A stretch of DNA of 64,000 nt, from assembly GCF_001698225.1 (NCBI RefSeq), contig NZ_CP016594.1, positions 2,914,001 to 2,978,000 on the forward strand, given 5' to 3'. Both the position numbers and the translations under genes were made by a program. Source of the DNA: Gordonia terrae. GTDB lineage: Bacteria > Actinomycetota > Actinomycetes > Mycobacteriales > Mycobacteriaceae. The first letter of the stretch is position 1. Every line of letters begins with the position of its first letter. Below the pieces are notes generated by a model. That model worked only from the letters and a program-made list of their open reading frames with translations, was not told the DNA's origin and did not search any database. Shown piece after piece: positions 51,004-59,751 of this stretch.

Positions 51004-51911
51004 CGGACGTCTCCCGCCCGCGCCAGGAGGTCGACCACGCCGTCCGCGATGGCCTGTGGCTGTTCCTCCTGGACGAAGTGCACACCCTGGCCGGCGGCCC
51101 GGACCTCGAGATCGGCGATATGTGCGGTCGCCCAGGACAGGATGTCCGGCGTCAGAAGGAATCCCGGCTCGAAGGTCAACAACAACTTGGGAACTCCGGA
51201 GCTGCTCTCCAGCCATTCGACACTGCGGTCGAGGAACTCGACGGTCCCGACAGGGTTCCCGTCGATCGGCAGATTCCGGGGGAAGCGGATGAGGTGCGCG
51301 CGGCCCTCCACGGTGGGGAAGGGAGCGAGGTACACGTCGAGATCTTCCTGGGCAGGCCGTTCCAGGAACGCGCCGGGGAAGACCTGGGTGAGGAACTGGT
51401 TGTCCTCGACCACGAACTTCTCCCCGTCACCCGGGGTCCGGATGAGTTGCTGCGCCTGCACGAAGGGCTGGGGCAGATCGGCCGAAGCGATGTCACGAAG
51501 CACCGGCTCGGCGAGAAGCACCGCCTGCACACGAGCAGGATGCCTTGCCGCCCAATTGATCCCGAATGCGGCGCCGTAGTCCTGCAGAACGAGCGTCACC
51601 CGGCTCAGGTCCAGGGCCTCGAACCAGGCGTCGAGGTATCGAACGTGGTCGTCGAGCTCGTAGGCGATGTCCGGTCGGCCGGAATCACCGAAGCCGATGA
51701 GGTCGGCGGCGATCAGACGTCCGCGTCCGGTGAGGCGGGTGAAGACGTGACGCCACAGGTACGAGCTCGTCGGGCTGCCGTGGAGGAACACGATGGGGTC
51801 GCCGTCACCGTGCTCGACATGGTGGATGTGGGAATCCAGGACCGGGGTGTCGACGCTACGGGCGTCGGGTCCGAAGGCGCCGAGCGGAATCGCTCGAGAA
51901 GTCTGGGTCAT
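51000..51911 (-). CDS. haloalkane-dehalogenase-fold alpha/beta hydrolase
   Basis: 303 residues; ATG 51911 follows AAGGAT. It aligns by eye with DhaA/LinB: HGSPTSSYLWR, nucleophile D111 in LVLQDYGAAFGINWA, acid E135 in LLAEPVLRD, base H278 in GVHFVQEEQPQAI. The two residues that bind halide in DhaA (Asn41 and Trp107) are Ser46 and Tyr112 here, so dehalogenation is doubtful; an ester, epoxide or sulfonyl substrate is possible. First gene of a three-gene unit with two flavin monooxygenases, all linked by close or overlapping ends. Confidence 0.87.
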   Translation of the reverse strand: MTQTSRAIPLGAFGPDARSVDTPVLDSHIHHVEHGDGDPIVFLHGSPTSSYLWRHVFTRLTGRGRLIAADLIGFGDSGRPDIAYELDDHVRYLDAWFEALDLSRVTLVLQDYGAAFGINWAARHPARVQAVLLAEPVLRDIASADLPQPFVQAQQLIRTPGDGEKFVVEDNQFLTQVFPGAFLERPAQEDLDVYLAPFPTVEGRAHLIRFPRNLPIDGNPVGTVEFLDRSVEWLESSSGVPKLLLTFEPGFLLTPDILSWATAHIADLEVRAAGQGVHFVQEEQPQAIADGVVDLLARAGDVR

Positions 51912-52228
51912 CGAAGATCCTTGTCGAGATGTGGCACTGTGCCGATGGGGGTCGTCGGCACAAGTTACCCAGCGCGAGACATGCCCAGATCGTTGCGCGA
52001 TGCGGGTGACGACGGTCTCCCTCCGAACCGAGGACGAGAACCCGCGCGCGGGATGAGGGCGCACCGATCGACGGATCAGTGAACTGGGACAACACAAGCG
52101 AGGCACGCATGTGACACGCGGCCGGAGGCCGCGTTGCCGACATCGTCAAGGCCCGCGAAAGAAAAACCTCTGCAGGTTTTAAGTCCCGGAGATCGGCGAC
52201 CCGACGCCCTCGGCACCTCGGCCGCGCG
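51912..52228. other. intergenic region upstream of the Dsz/Sfn-like unit
   Basis: 317 bases with no convincing gene. It holds two hairpins: CGCGGCC-GGA-GGCCGCG (52117-52133), and AAAACC-TCTGCA-GGTTTT (52163-52180) in an A/T-rich patch. Either could end the minus-strand SnoaL-like gene at 52229. The hydrolase ribosome site is at its left edge. Confidence 0.5.
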
Positions 52229-52678
52229 TCAGCTGCCTTCGGTGCCCGCGGGGGAGTTCTCGAACCACAGGCACTCTTCCACGAGCCCGGAGCTCTTCCA
52301 GCCGTCGGGTGTTCGGACCATCGTGTGGTGGTAGTTGCCACCGCAGGTGCTGAGTTCGGGCATCCCCACGAAACGCATCGGGTTGTAGAACATCGCCCGC
52401 ACGTCGGCACGATCACCCGTGCCGTCGTGATCGAAGGTGTACTCGATGTTGGTGATGAAGTGCTGGCTCACCGACACGAATGCAAAACTCTCCTCGAGCC
52501 AGGCCGCGATCTCGTCGCGCGTGCCCGCCTGACCGAACGGCGTCGACGAGTAGTCGACCACCGCCTCCGGGGTGAACACCGAGCGCCACAATTCCCAGTC
52601 CTTGGTGTCGACGGCGCGTGAGTACCGGTGCAGCGTGTCCGCGATGCCGAACCGGTCGCTGATCTCCTGCAGGTCCAT
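52229..52678 (-). CDS. SnoaL/NTF2-like protein
   Basis: 149 residues from ATG 52678, preceded by GGAG. Cone-shaped NTF2 fold: DRFGIADTLHRYSRAVDTKD, WELWRSVFTPEAVVDYSSTP, GTRDEIAAWLEESF, SQHFITNIEYTFDHDG, GGNYHHTMVRTPDGWKSSGL. The Tyr, Asp and His positions used by scytalone dehydratase-like and steroid isomerase-like members are present (Y17, D22, D40, H87). It could be an isomerase, dehydratase or ring hydroxylase subunit homologue. It has its own promoter and no clear operon link. Confidence 0.85.
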   Translation of the reverse strand: MDLQEISDRFGIADTLHRYSRAVDTKDWELWRSVFTPEAVVDYSSTPFGQAGTRDEIAAWLEESFAFVSVSQHFITNIEYTFDHDGTGDRADVRAMFYNPMRFVGMPELSTCGGNYHHTMVRTPDGWKSSGLVEECLWFENSPAGTEGS

Positions 52679-53035
52679 CGTTCTCCAGTCCGTCGATCTG
52701 CGGTCCGGGGCGGCCGTGACGCAGCGTCCCATGGCCGCGATCCGCCTCGTCGCCGACTATAGACACCGGTCCAGACGAGTGTCAGGGATTTCGGGACTGC
52801 GCGGCGTCGGGTCGCGGTCCCCGGATGCCCGGGCTCAGCCCGGGGCCACGGTGTCTCCCAATCCGAGTCATCGAGAAACCGTCGAAGCGAGCGAAGGATC
52901 AGCCAGTGGGCCGCGCCGTGGACGCACCGGAAACCGAGATCGCCCCCGCGGACGGTGCGGTGCGAGCAGACCGGCGGTTCGAGAAGGGGTGTAGAAAAGG
53001 ACCCGAGTCCAGGAAGGCCACGGGAGGAGATCGTG
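52679..53035. other. intergenic region between SnoaL-like gene and kinase gene
   Basis: 357 bases with no supported gene. It contains the SnoaL-gene promoter (52756-52785), a perfect hairpin CCCGGGC-TCA-GCCCGGG (52828-52844), and the kinase ribosome site GGGAGGAGA (53022-53030). Nothing else is recognised. Confidence 0.55.
52756..52785 (-). promoter_or_regulatory. sigma-A-type promoter for the SnoaL-like gene
   Basis: On the minus strand CTGACA (52785-52780) and TATAGT (52761-52756) are separated by 18 bases. The predicted start near 52749 gives a leader of about 70 bases. It is the best match to -35/-10 consensus I saw in this half of the window. Confidence 0.6.
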
Positions 53036-53830
53036 ATGTCGGTGGTGTCGTATGTGATCGCCGGGTCGGAGGCCAGCGGGGGAGCGGGCATCCAAGCCGA
53101 CCTGCGAACGTTCGCGCAGCTCGGCACCTACGGGGTCGGGACCATCACCTGCATCGTGTCCTTCGACCCGAACAACGGGTGGGCACATCGATTCGTACCC
53201 GTCGAGTCCGCGGTGATCGCCGATCAGATCGAGGTGGCCACGGTCGCGCACGAACCCGACGTCGTGAAGATCGGCATGCTGGGCACGCCGGCCACCATCT
53301 CGACCGTCGCGACGGCCTTGGCCGCGCGTGAGTGGCGCGACGTCGTCGTCGACCCGGTGCTCATCTGCAAGGGCCAGGAACCCGGGGCGGCCCTCGACAC
53401 CGACAACGCCCTGCGTTCGGAGATCCTGCCGCTGGCCACCGTGGTGACCCCCAACCTGTTCGAGGCCGCGACCCTGGCCGGCATGGCCGAGCTCACATCG
53501 ATCGATGACCTCGCCGAAGCGGCGCGTCGGATCCACGACCTCGGGCCTCGGGTGGTCGTCGTCAAGGGCGGGGTCGGGCTGCCCGGGGACGAGGCGGTCG
53601 ATGTCGTCTTCGACGGCACCGAGGTCACTGTCTTGCGTGCCCCGAAGGTGGGCGACGAGCGTGTCTCCGGGGCCGGCTGCGTGTTCGCGGCCGCCACGAC
53701 CGCCGAACTCACCAAGGGCGTCGAAGTTCTCGACGCGATTCGGACCGCCAAACAGTTCACCCATGACGGCATCGTCGGTCGTCTCGCCTCGCGCGCGCCG
53801 TTCGACGCCGTGTGGCACGGCTCGCAGTAG
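53036..53830 (+). CDS. pyridoxal/hydroxymethylpyrimidine kinase (PdxY/ThiD family)
   Basis: 264 residues from ATG 53036 (GTG 53033 adjoining), with GGGAGGAGA upstream. Ribokinase-fold motifs: IAGSEASGGAGIQADLRTFA, VVKIGMLGTPATISTVATAL, VVDPVLICKGQEP, TPNLFEAATLAGM, and the phosphate-binding GDERVSGAGCVFAAAT. It phosphorylates a pyridoxine- or pyrimidine-type alcohol with ATP, for vitamin B6 salvage or thiamine synthesis. Its single-gene context gives no preference between the two. The Ser-Gly-Ala-Gly-Cys variant of the anion hole favours the PdxK/ThiD-like group with a Cys. Confidence 0.9.
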   Translation: MSVVSYVIAGSEASGGAGIQADLRTFAQLGTYGVGTITCIVSFDPNNGWAHRFVPVESAVIADQIEVATVAHEPDVVKIGMLGTPATISTVATALAAREWRDVVVDPVLICKGQEPGAALDTDNALRSEILPLATVVTPNLFEAATLAGMAELTSIDDLAEAARRIHDLGPRVVVVKGGVGLPGDEAVDVVFDGTEVTVLRAPKVGDERVSGAGCVFAAATTAELTKGVEVLDAIRTAKQFTHDGIVGRLASRAPFDAVWHGSQ

Positions 53831-53929
53831 TCCCGGTAGCGCGCCCGCGGCGAACGCCTTCACGACGCATCCGGTCGGTGCGCGCGATCGTTAGTCCCGA
53901 GCCGTCTCGCTTCCCGTAATCTGACGCGC

Positions 53930-54370
53930 ATGAGCGGCGAGGACGTGTTCACCACGGTCGCGGTCGGGTTCGAGGCTGTCGGCGCATTCGCGATGATCGT
54001 CGGCGCGATCATCGCCTGCGTGCTGGGGGTCCGGTCACTCCGCCGCGGGGAGGGCGGAGGGACCGCCTTCTCCGTCCTCCGCAACACGCTCGGGGCGGCC
54101 ATACTTCTCGGCTTGGAGGTACTGGTCGCGGCCGACCTCATCCGGACGATCACCTCCAAACCCTCGATCGAGGACGCACTCATCCTCGGGATAATCGTCC
54201 TCATCCGGACCGTGCTGTCCATGTCCATCCAGATCGAGATCGAAGGTGTGGCACCGTGGCGTCGTGCGCTCGTGACCAGCGGCGGACGCCTGCTGGGCGC
54301 GGCGGTCGCCCAGGACTCGGCAGCGGCGCGTCCAACGGCCGAAACACCAACTCACCCGGCTGACAGGTGA
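53930..54370 (+). CDS. DUF1622 membrane protein
   Basis: 146 residues. Three membrane segments: FEAVGAFAMIVGAIIACVLG, LRNTLGAAILLGLEVLVAAD, and ALILGIIVLIRTVLSMSIQI ending in the conserved EIEG. That is the DUF1622 pattern. The C-terminal 30 residues are polar and Ala/Pro-rich. Function unknown; it is single between the kinase and the BVMO gene. Confidence 0.88.
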   Translation: MSGEDVFTTVAVGFEAVGAFAMIVGAIIACVLGVRSLRRGEGGGTAFSVLRNTLGAAILLGLEVLVAADLIRTITSKPSIEDALILGIIVLIRTVLSMSIQIEIEGVAPWRRALVTSGGRLLGAAVAQDSAAARPTAETPTHPADR

Positions 54371-54455
54371 GTCCAGCACACCAGCACAGCGGAACGACGG
54401 ATGTGCGGCATCCTGGATGGGCACCGTACGGGGAGTATGACCGAAGGAGAATCGG

Positions 54456-55988
54456 GTGACGACCACGCCACACGAAGTCGATGTCCTCATCGTCGGGGCC
54501 GGGATCTCGGGCATCGGCGCGGCGCGCTGGGTGCGGACCGAGCATCCCGGCAAGTCGATCGTCGTCGTGGAGGCCCGGGAAAAGGCCGGCGGCACGTGGG
54601 ACCTGTTCCGCTATCCGGGTATTCGGTCTGACTCGGACTTGCACACCTTCGGTTACGACTTCAAGCCCTGGACTGATCGACAGGCCATCGCCGACGCCCC
54701 GCGCATTCTCGACTACCTCCACGAGACGATCGACGAGAACGATCTGGGATCTCTGGTTCGGTACGGACATCGAGTCGTGTCCGCCGCGTGGTCGTCCGAT
54801 GCGGCTCGGTGGCTCGTCGACATCGAACGCGCCGGCACCGCCGAACGGGTGCAGATCAGTGCCCGGTGGATCTTCTGCGGCTCTGGCTATTACGACTATG
54901 ACGAGGGATTCTCGCCGGAGTTCGCCGGGACCGAGCGGTTTCGCGGCGAAATCGTTCATCCGCAGCACTGGCCCGAGGATCTCGACTACACGGACAAGAG
55001 AGTCGTGGTCATCGGCAGCGGCGCCACGGCGGTCACGCTGCTGCCCGCGATGGCCGATCAGGCGGCACACGTCACCATGCTGCAGCGAACCCCGACCTAC
55101 ATCATCCCGCTGCCGCGCGAAGACGCGATCGCCAACGCCCTGAAGAAGGTCTTCGGCACCGAACGCGGTTACGCACTGACCCGGCACAAGAACGTCGCGC
55201 AGCAACGGGTGTTGTTCGAACTGTGCCAACGGTTTCCATCGGTCGCCCGCCGGATGATCCGCAAGATCAACGAATCACAACTGCCCGACGGTTATCCGGT
55301 GGACACCCATTTCAATCCGCCCTACAACCCATGGGATCAGCGGTTGTGTGTGGTGCCCGACGCCGACCTCTTCCGGACCATCCGTGCGGGGAAGGCCTCG
55401 ATCGTCACCGATCGGGTCGACACCTTCACCGAGGCCGGCATCCGGACCGCCGGCGGCGAAGAACTCGAGGCCGACATCGTCGTCACCGCAACAGGATTGA
55501 ACATCAAGATCATCGGCGGCATCGAGCTGACGGTCGACGGTCAACCGGTGTCGCTTCCCGACACCGTCGTCTATCGCGGGATGATGCTGTCCGGGGTCCC
55601 GAACTTCGCGCTGGCGATCGGCTACACCAATGCGTCGTGGACCCTCAAGATCGGCCTGCTGTGCGAGTACTTCTGCAAGCTGCTCGCACACATGGACTCC
55701 CAGGGATACGACAGCGTGTGGGCGGTGGCCGACCCGGAGATGCCGACGAGGCCGCTGCTCGACTTCGGGGCCGGATATGTGCAACGCGCGTTGGACACCC
55801 TGCCCAAGCAGGGCCCCGAGGAACCGTGGGTCATGTCGATGAGTTACTACGCCGACCGCCGGTTGTTCCGGGGCGAGGTCGACGACGACAGACTGCGATT
55901 CGCAGTTGCGGGAGATCGGACGAGGCCGGGAATCGGGGAGTCGGCCGGGCGCACCACGAGTCACACACCCCGGAACTGCCGCCGATAG
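54456..55988 (+). CDS. ethA: Baeyer-Villiger flavin monooxygenase, EthA-like
   Basis: 510 residues, GTG after GAAGGAGA. FAD motif VLIVGAGISGIGAARWV, GGTWDLFRYPGIRSDSDLHT, BVMO fingerprint FRGEIVHPQHW (FxGx3Hx3W), NADP motif VVIGSGATAVTLLP, then HFNPPYNPWDQRLCVVPDAD and GYTNASWTLKIGL. From memory these blocks match mycobacterial EthA, the activator of thioamide drugs, very closely along its length. It oxygenates ketones or thioamides with NADPH and O2. No ethR-type TetR gene is adjacent. Its last 28 bases overlap the converging GlxA-type gene, and the final 35 residues extend beyond the EthA-like part. Confidence 0.9.
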   Translation: MTTTPHEVDVLIVGAGISGIGAARWVRTEHPGKSIVVVEAREKAGGTWDLFRYPGIRSDSDLHTFGYDFKPWTDRQAIADAPRILDYLHETIDENDLGSLVRYGHRVVSAAWSSDAARWLVDIERAGTAERVQISARWIFCGSGYYDYDEGFSPEFAGTERFRGEIVHPQHWPEDLDYTDKRVVVIGSGATAVTLLPAMADQAAHVTMLQRTPTYIIPLPREDAIANALKKVFGTERGYALTRHKNVAQQRVLFELCQRFPSVARRMIRKINESQLPDGYPVDTHFNPPYNPWDQRLCVVPDADLFRTIRAGKASIVTDRVDTFTEAGIRTAGGEELEADIVVTATGLNIKIIGGIELTVDGQPVSLPDTVVYRGMMLSGVPNFALAIGYTNASWTLKIGLLCEYFCKLLAHMDSQGYDSVWAVADPEMPTRPLLDFGAGYVQRALDTLPKQGPEEPWVMSMSYYADRRLFRGEVDDDRLRFAVAGDRTRPGIGESAGRTTSHTPRNCRR

Positions 55989-56908
55989 TTGGCCGGTGAC
56001 GTCGCGAACGCGGCGGCGAAGTTCTGGCGCATCGTGACCGCGCTGCCGAAACCGCAACGGCGAGCGACCGTGTCGATCGCGAGATCAGTCGTCTCCAGGA
56101 GGACACGGGCCGCATCGAGGCGTTGGGACAGCACCCACTGCGCGGGGGTCGTTCCGGTTGCGACCTTGAACTTGCGGACGAAGCCGCGCGTACTCATACA
56201 GGCCTGCGCCGCGAGTCGGTCGACGGTCAGCGTCTCGTCGAGATGCTCCAGCGCCCAATCGATCACGTCGCCGATCGGGTTGCCCGTGTGCGTCTCCGGA
56301 ACGGGACGGCGCGTGTACTGGGCCTGGCCACCGTCGCGGTGCGGGGCGACGACCAGGCGCCGCGCGACGTCGTTGGCGATGTCGGCGCCCAGCCGGTTCC
56401 GCACCAGATGCAAACAGGCATCGACTGCGGAGACCGTGCCGGCCGACGTCATCACGTCGCCGTGATCCACGTAGAGAACCAGCGAGTCGACCTCGATGTC
56501 GGCGTGCCGCGCCCTGAGGGCGTCCATGGCCGCCCAATGCGTCACCGCGGGCCGTCCGGCGAGCAGACCGGAGTCCGCGACGGCGACCGCGCCCAGGCAC
56601 AACCCGACGATCGTCGCACCCCGCTCGTGCGCACCGCGCAGGACTTCTCGAAGAGCGTCATCGAGCGCGGGAAGATGTTCAGGCCATGAGGGCACGACGA
56701 CGATGTCAGCGGTTGTCGCCGAGTCCGGTCCGGCCACACCGGACAGGCGGTAGCCCTCGGCAACCGTCACGTCGCCACCGGTGAAGCTCCAGAGGGTTGT
56801 CTCCCACGACACGGACGGCAGCACGCGGGTGACCTCACCGAACACCAGTTGGGGAGCAGCCAGGTGAAAGGTGGACACACCGTCGAAAGCGTAGATCGCG
56901 ATTCTCAT
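55961..56908 (-). CDS. GlxA-type AraC regulator with DJ-1/PfpI domain
   Basis: 315 residues. The N-terminal glutamine-amidotransferase-like fold (IAIYAFDGVSTFHLAAPQLV, VGLCLGAVAVADSGLLAGRP with Cys at the elbow) spans about 1-190. The C-terminal double helix-turn-helix (VDRLAAQACMSTRGFVRKFK, DTVARRCGFGSAVTMRQNFA) is AraC type. It is divergent from a cysteine hydrolase gene across 122 bases, a common regulator/target pair. Its end overlaps the EthA-like gene by 28 bases tail to tail. Confidence 0.92.
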   Translation of the reverse strand: MRIAIYAFDGVSTFHLAAPQLVFGEVTRVLPSVSWETTLWSFTGGDVTVAEGYRLSGVAGPDSATTADIVVVPSWPEHLPALDDALREVLRGAHERGATIVGLCLGAVAVADSGLLAGRPAVTHWAAMDALRARHADIEVDSLVLYVDHGDVMTSAGTVSAVDACLHLVRNRLGADIANDVARRLVVAPHRDGGQAQYTRRPVPETHTGNPIGDVIDWALEHLDETLTVDRLAAQACMSTRGFVRKFKVATGTTPAQWVLSQRLDAARVLLETTDLAIDTVARRCGFGSAVTMRQNFAAAFATSPANYRRQFRGV

Positions 56909-56953
56909 CGTGGCTCATTCTCATCGATGGAGGGCATCTGCGCCACTTCCGGT

Positions 56954-56969
56954 CGAGGGCTCGCCCTCG
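56954..56969. promoter_or_regulatory. candidate operator between glxA-like and hydrolase genes
   Basis: CGAGGGC-TC-GCCCTCG, a near-perfect dyad 62 bases before the hydrolase start. It could equally be a GC-rich chance palindrome; the position suits divergent control. Confidence 0.3.
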
Positions 56970-57030
56970 CACAATCGGGGGACCCGCGTCTCGCCGTACG
57001 GGTAGACGCGAACCATCAGAAGGAGCCTCC

Positions 57031-57666
57031 GTGGCCGCACCCAGACGCGCACTCGTTCTCGTCGACATCCAGAACACGTACTTCGACGGCCCGCTCGCCA
57101 TCCAGTACCCGTCGAGAGACACGAGTCTGTCGAACATCACCCGGATCATCGACCACGCCGAAGCCAACGGCATTCCGGTGGCCGTCGTTCAACACACGCT
57201 GCCGGCGGGCGCCCCGGTGTTCGCCGAGGGCAGTCCGGCGTGGGATCTGCATCCTCACGTCGCCGAACGGGTCACTCCGCGGTGGAAGTCGGTGCACAAG
57301 AGCGTCGGCAGCGTCTTTGGCGGTACCGACCTGGCGGACTGGTTGCGAACTCAGGACGTGGACACGATCACGCTCGTCGGTTACATGACCAACAACTGCG
57401 ATCTGGCATCGGCGGCGGGCGCGGAGGAACTCGGCTTCGGCGTGGAGATCATCTCCGACGCCACCGGTGCCATCCACCTCGCGAACGCTGCCGGGAAGGC
57501 ATCTGCCGAAGACGTCCACAACACCCTCATGGCACTGCTGAACTCGAATTTCGCCGCGGTGGCCACGACCGAGGCGTGGATCGAGGCCATCACCTCCGGC
57601 ACCGGGCTGGACCGGGACAACCTCGTGAACTCGGCAATCGAGGGACGAAACGCGTTCGGCGCGTGA
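57031..57666 (+). CDS. isochorismatase-family cysteine hydrolase
   Basis: 211 residues from GTG 57031, preceded by AAGGAG. Catalytic triad: D12 in LVLVDIQNTYFDG, K90 in SVHKSVGSVFGGTDL and C123 in LVGYMTNNCDLASAAGAEE, with the cis-peptide loop before the Cys. This is the amidohydrolase branch (nicotinamidase, N-carbamoylsarcosine or ureidoacrylate type) rather than true isochorismatase. It is divergent from a GlxA-type regulator, which probably senses its substrate. Confidence 0.9.
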   Translation: MAAPRRALVLVDIQNTYFDGPLAIQYPSRDTSLSNITRIIDHAEANGIPVAVVQHTLPAGAPVFAEGSPAWDLHPHVAERVTPRWKSVHKSVGSVFGGTDLADWLRTQDVDTITLVGYMTNNCDLASAAGAEELGFGVEIISDATGAIHLANAAGKASAEDVHNTLMALLNSNFAAVATTEAWIEAITSGTGLDRDNLVNSAIEGRNAFGA

Positions 57667-57693
57667 GTGACCGGCGGTGCGGTTCGCGGGGAC

Positions 57694-58512
57694 TCACATC
57701 CGCGCGAATCGCACCAGCCAGTAGCAGTACACGCCGTAGGCGGCGATACCCACTGCCGCCAGCACCATCAACACCTGACCGGCAGGCAGTCCGGACAGCG
57801 ATTTGACCGCGCCGTCGATTCCCGTGGCCTTGGATGGGTCCGCGGTCACGACCGCCACGATGACCAGGATGCCCGTACCGGCGAGGACGACGCCTTTACC
57901 GCAATAGCCGATCACGCCCGCGACGGTCGCAGCCTTGTCGTCGGAGATCTTGAGATCGTCGAGGAACGAACGGCTGGCGCCCTTGTACACGTGATAGATC
58001 CCGACTCCGATGATGATCAGACCGGCTGCCACCAGAACGAACTTGCCGCCACCGGACTGCAGAAGCCGCGCCGTCAGACCCGCGTTCTCCTGACCACTCG
58101 ACTTTCCCTGGCCGGTGGCGAAACGGATTGCCGACCAAGCGAAACCGACGTAGACGACAGCCAGCGACAGTGCTTTTCCGCGGTCGAACCACTGCTCGGC
58201 GCCGTCACTGTCCTCACCCGGCTCGGTGGCATGAGGGCCCACGATGGCCTCGGCGAGTCGCCACAGTGCGAGAGCGGCGAACGCGACCGCGGCGACCCAC
58301 AGCACGAACCGGCCGCCTGCTGAGTCGGCGAAGATACCCAGCGCCCCCGACTGATCGGCGTTTCCACCCCCGCCGAACGCGAGGCGCAGAATGATATAGG
58401 CGATCAGCAGATGGAGCAGACCGCTGACCCCGTGTCCGGCACGCGCAAGACGCTCGAACCACGGGCTGTCGGTGGCGCGGTCCACCGCGCCGGTCACTTG
58501 ATTGCGGCTCAT
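57694..58512 (-). CDS. DUF1206 membrane protein
   Basis: 272 residues with six membrane segments arranged as three repeats of two helices (ARAGHGVSGLLHLLIAYIIL; GKALSLAVVYVGFAWSAIRF; GYCGKGVVLAGTGILVIVAV, each followed by a second helix of the GxxxxxxG type). This triplication is the DUF1206 pattern. Function unknown; common in Mycobacteriales and soil bacteria. Single gene. Confidence 0.9.
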   Translation of the reverse strand: MSRNQVTGAVDRATDSPWFERLARAGHGVSGLLHLLIAYIILRLAFGGGGNADQSGALGIFADSAGGRFVLWVAAVAFAALALWRLAEAIVGPHATEPGEDSDGAEQWFDRGKALSLAVVYVGFAWSAIRFATGQGKSSGQENAGLTARLLQSGGGKFVLVAAGLIIIGVGIYHVYKGASRSFLDDLKISDDKAATVAGVIGYCGKGVVLAGTGILVIVAVVTADPSKATGIDGAVKSLSGLPAGQVLMVLAAVGIAAYGVYCYWLVRFARM

Positions 58513-58591
58513 CGTGCCACGTTCCTTCCGCCGATCGACCGAGCTCGTGCCAGGTCGGTTGTACTGACGTTACGGGGTACCGCCCCGCAGC

Positions 58592-59683
58592 TCAGTTCCC
58601 TTGCGACTCGCGAAGCGCGCGCGCCTGTTCGATGAACTTCTGATCCTTCTCGTCGTTCTTGTCCGACGCGGTGGTGTCCCGCGGCGGCAGCTGCAGGTGC
58701 TCCTCGGCGGGCATGCCCGCCTGGAGTTGCCGGCCGCGTTCCAGTTCCGAATCGAATTCGGCGCCGAAGAGCAGTGCGAGGTTGGTCAACCACAGCCAGA
58801 GCAGGAAGACGATGACCCCGGCGAGGGCTCCGTAGGTTTTGTTGTAACTGCCGAAGTTCGAGACGTACAACGCAAACGCTGCCGACGCGACGATCCAGGT
58901 GATGATGGCGAGGACCGCACCGGCGCTGATCCAGCGGAACTTCGGCTGCTGCACGTTCGGCGTTGCCCAGTACAGGATCGCGACGATCAGGACGACGAAC
59001 AGCAGCAGGATCGGCCACCGGACGATGTTCCACACGGTGAGTGCGGTGTCACCGAATCCGACGACGTCACCGATCGACTTCGCGATCGGCCCACTGATCG
59101 CGAGCATCAGTGCCACTGCCGCCGCGAGCACGAGAGCGACCAATGTCACCAGCAGCATGATGGGCCGGAGCTTCCAGATGGGTCGGCCCTCGTCGATCTC
59201 ATACATCCGGTTCATCGCACGGCCGAATGCTCCGACGTAACCGGACGCCGACCACAAGGCGCCGACCAGACCCAGGACGAGCGCGAAACCGGCGCTGGGG
59301 GCGGAGACCAGCTGTTCGACGGGGCCCCGCAGGGTGTCCACTGCCGACGACGGTCCGACGTCGTCGACCATCTGCAGGACGGCGTCGGTCGTCTTCTCGC
59401 CCTGGCCGAACACACCGAGCAGGGACACCAGCGCGAGGAGGGCCGGAAACAGCGACAGCACCGAGTAATAGGTCAACGCGGCAGCCAGGTCCGTGCATTG
59501 GTCCCGCGAGAACTCGCGCGCCGTCTTCTTCAGGACGAAGACGATCGACGGCTTGGTCAGATCTGTCGGCGAGTCCGGCTTCCGTGGGTCGTCGGGATCG
59601 GCGGAATCCGGATCGTCGCGGACGTCCCGGTCAGATACGGCCGTGTCTCGTTCAGCTGGATCTGCGGCGTCATCTCGTTGCAT
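58592..59683 (-). CDS. YihY/BrkB family membrane protein (copy 2)
   Basis: 363 residues. The acidic N-terminal 45 residues (Asp/Pro-rich) are followed by the family core: FSRDQCTDLAAALTYYSVLS, LFPALLALVSLLGVFGQGEK, LWSASGYVGAFGRAMNRMYE, FRWISAGAVLAIITWIVASA, NKTYGALAGVIVFLLWLWLT, GAEFDSELERGRQL. It is closer to the classical YihY pattern than copy 1. The C-terminus is polar and charged. The cellular role is not established. Confidence 0.92.
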   Translation of the reverse strand: MQRDDAADPAERDTAVSDRDVRDDPDSADPDDPRKPDSPTDLTKPSIVFVLKKTAREFSRDQCTDLAAALTYYSVLSLFPALLALVSLLGVFGQGEKTTDAVLQMVDDVGPSSAVDTLRGPVEQLVSAPSAGFALVLGLVGALWSASGYVGAFGRAMNRMYEIDEGRPIWKLRPIMLLVTLVALVLAAAVALMLAISGPIAKSIGDVVGFGDTALTVWNIVRWPILLLFVVLIVAILYWATPNVQQPKFRWISAGAVLAIITWIVASAAFALYVSNFGSYNKTYGALAGVIVFLLWLWLTNLALLFGAEFDSELERGRQLQAGMPAEEHLQLPPRDTTASDKNDEKDQKFIEQARALRESQGN

Positions 59684-59751
59684 CTCCTGCGCTTAACCCT
59701 GGGGCGTGCAAGCCAAACCCGATCGGCGTCGTCACCCGGGCGGACCCTGAG

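Noticed and set aside
54456..56908. Frameshift at the end of the EthA-like gene
   Set aside because: The last 35 residues look less conserved, but the frame stays open and the converging regulator gene has its normal C-terminus. A simple tail-to-tail overlap explains it.
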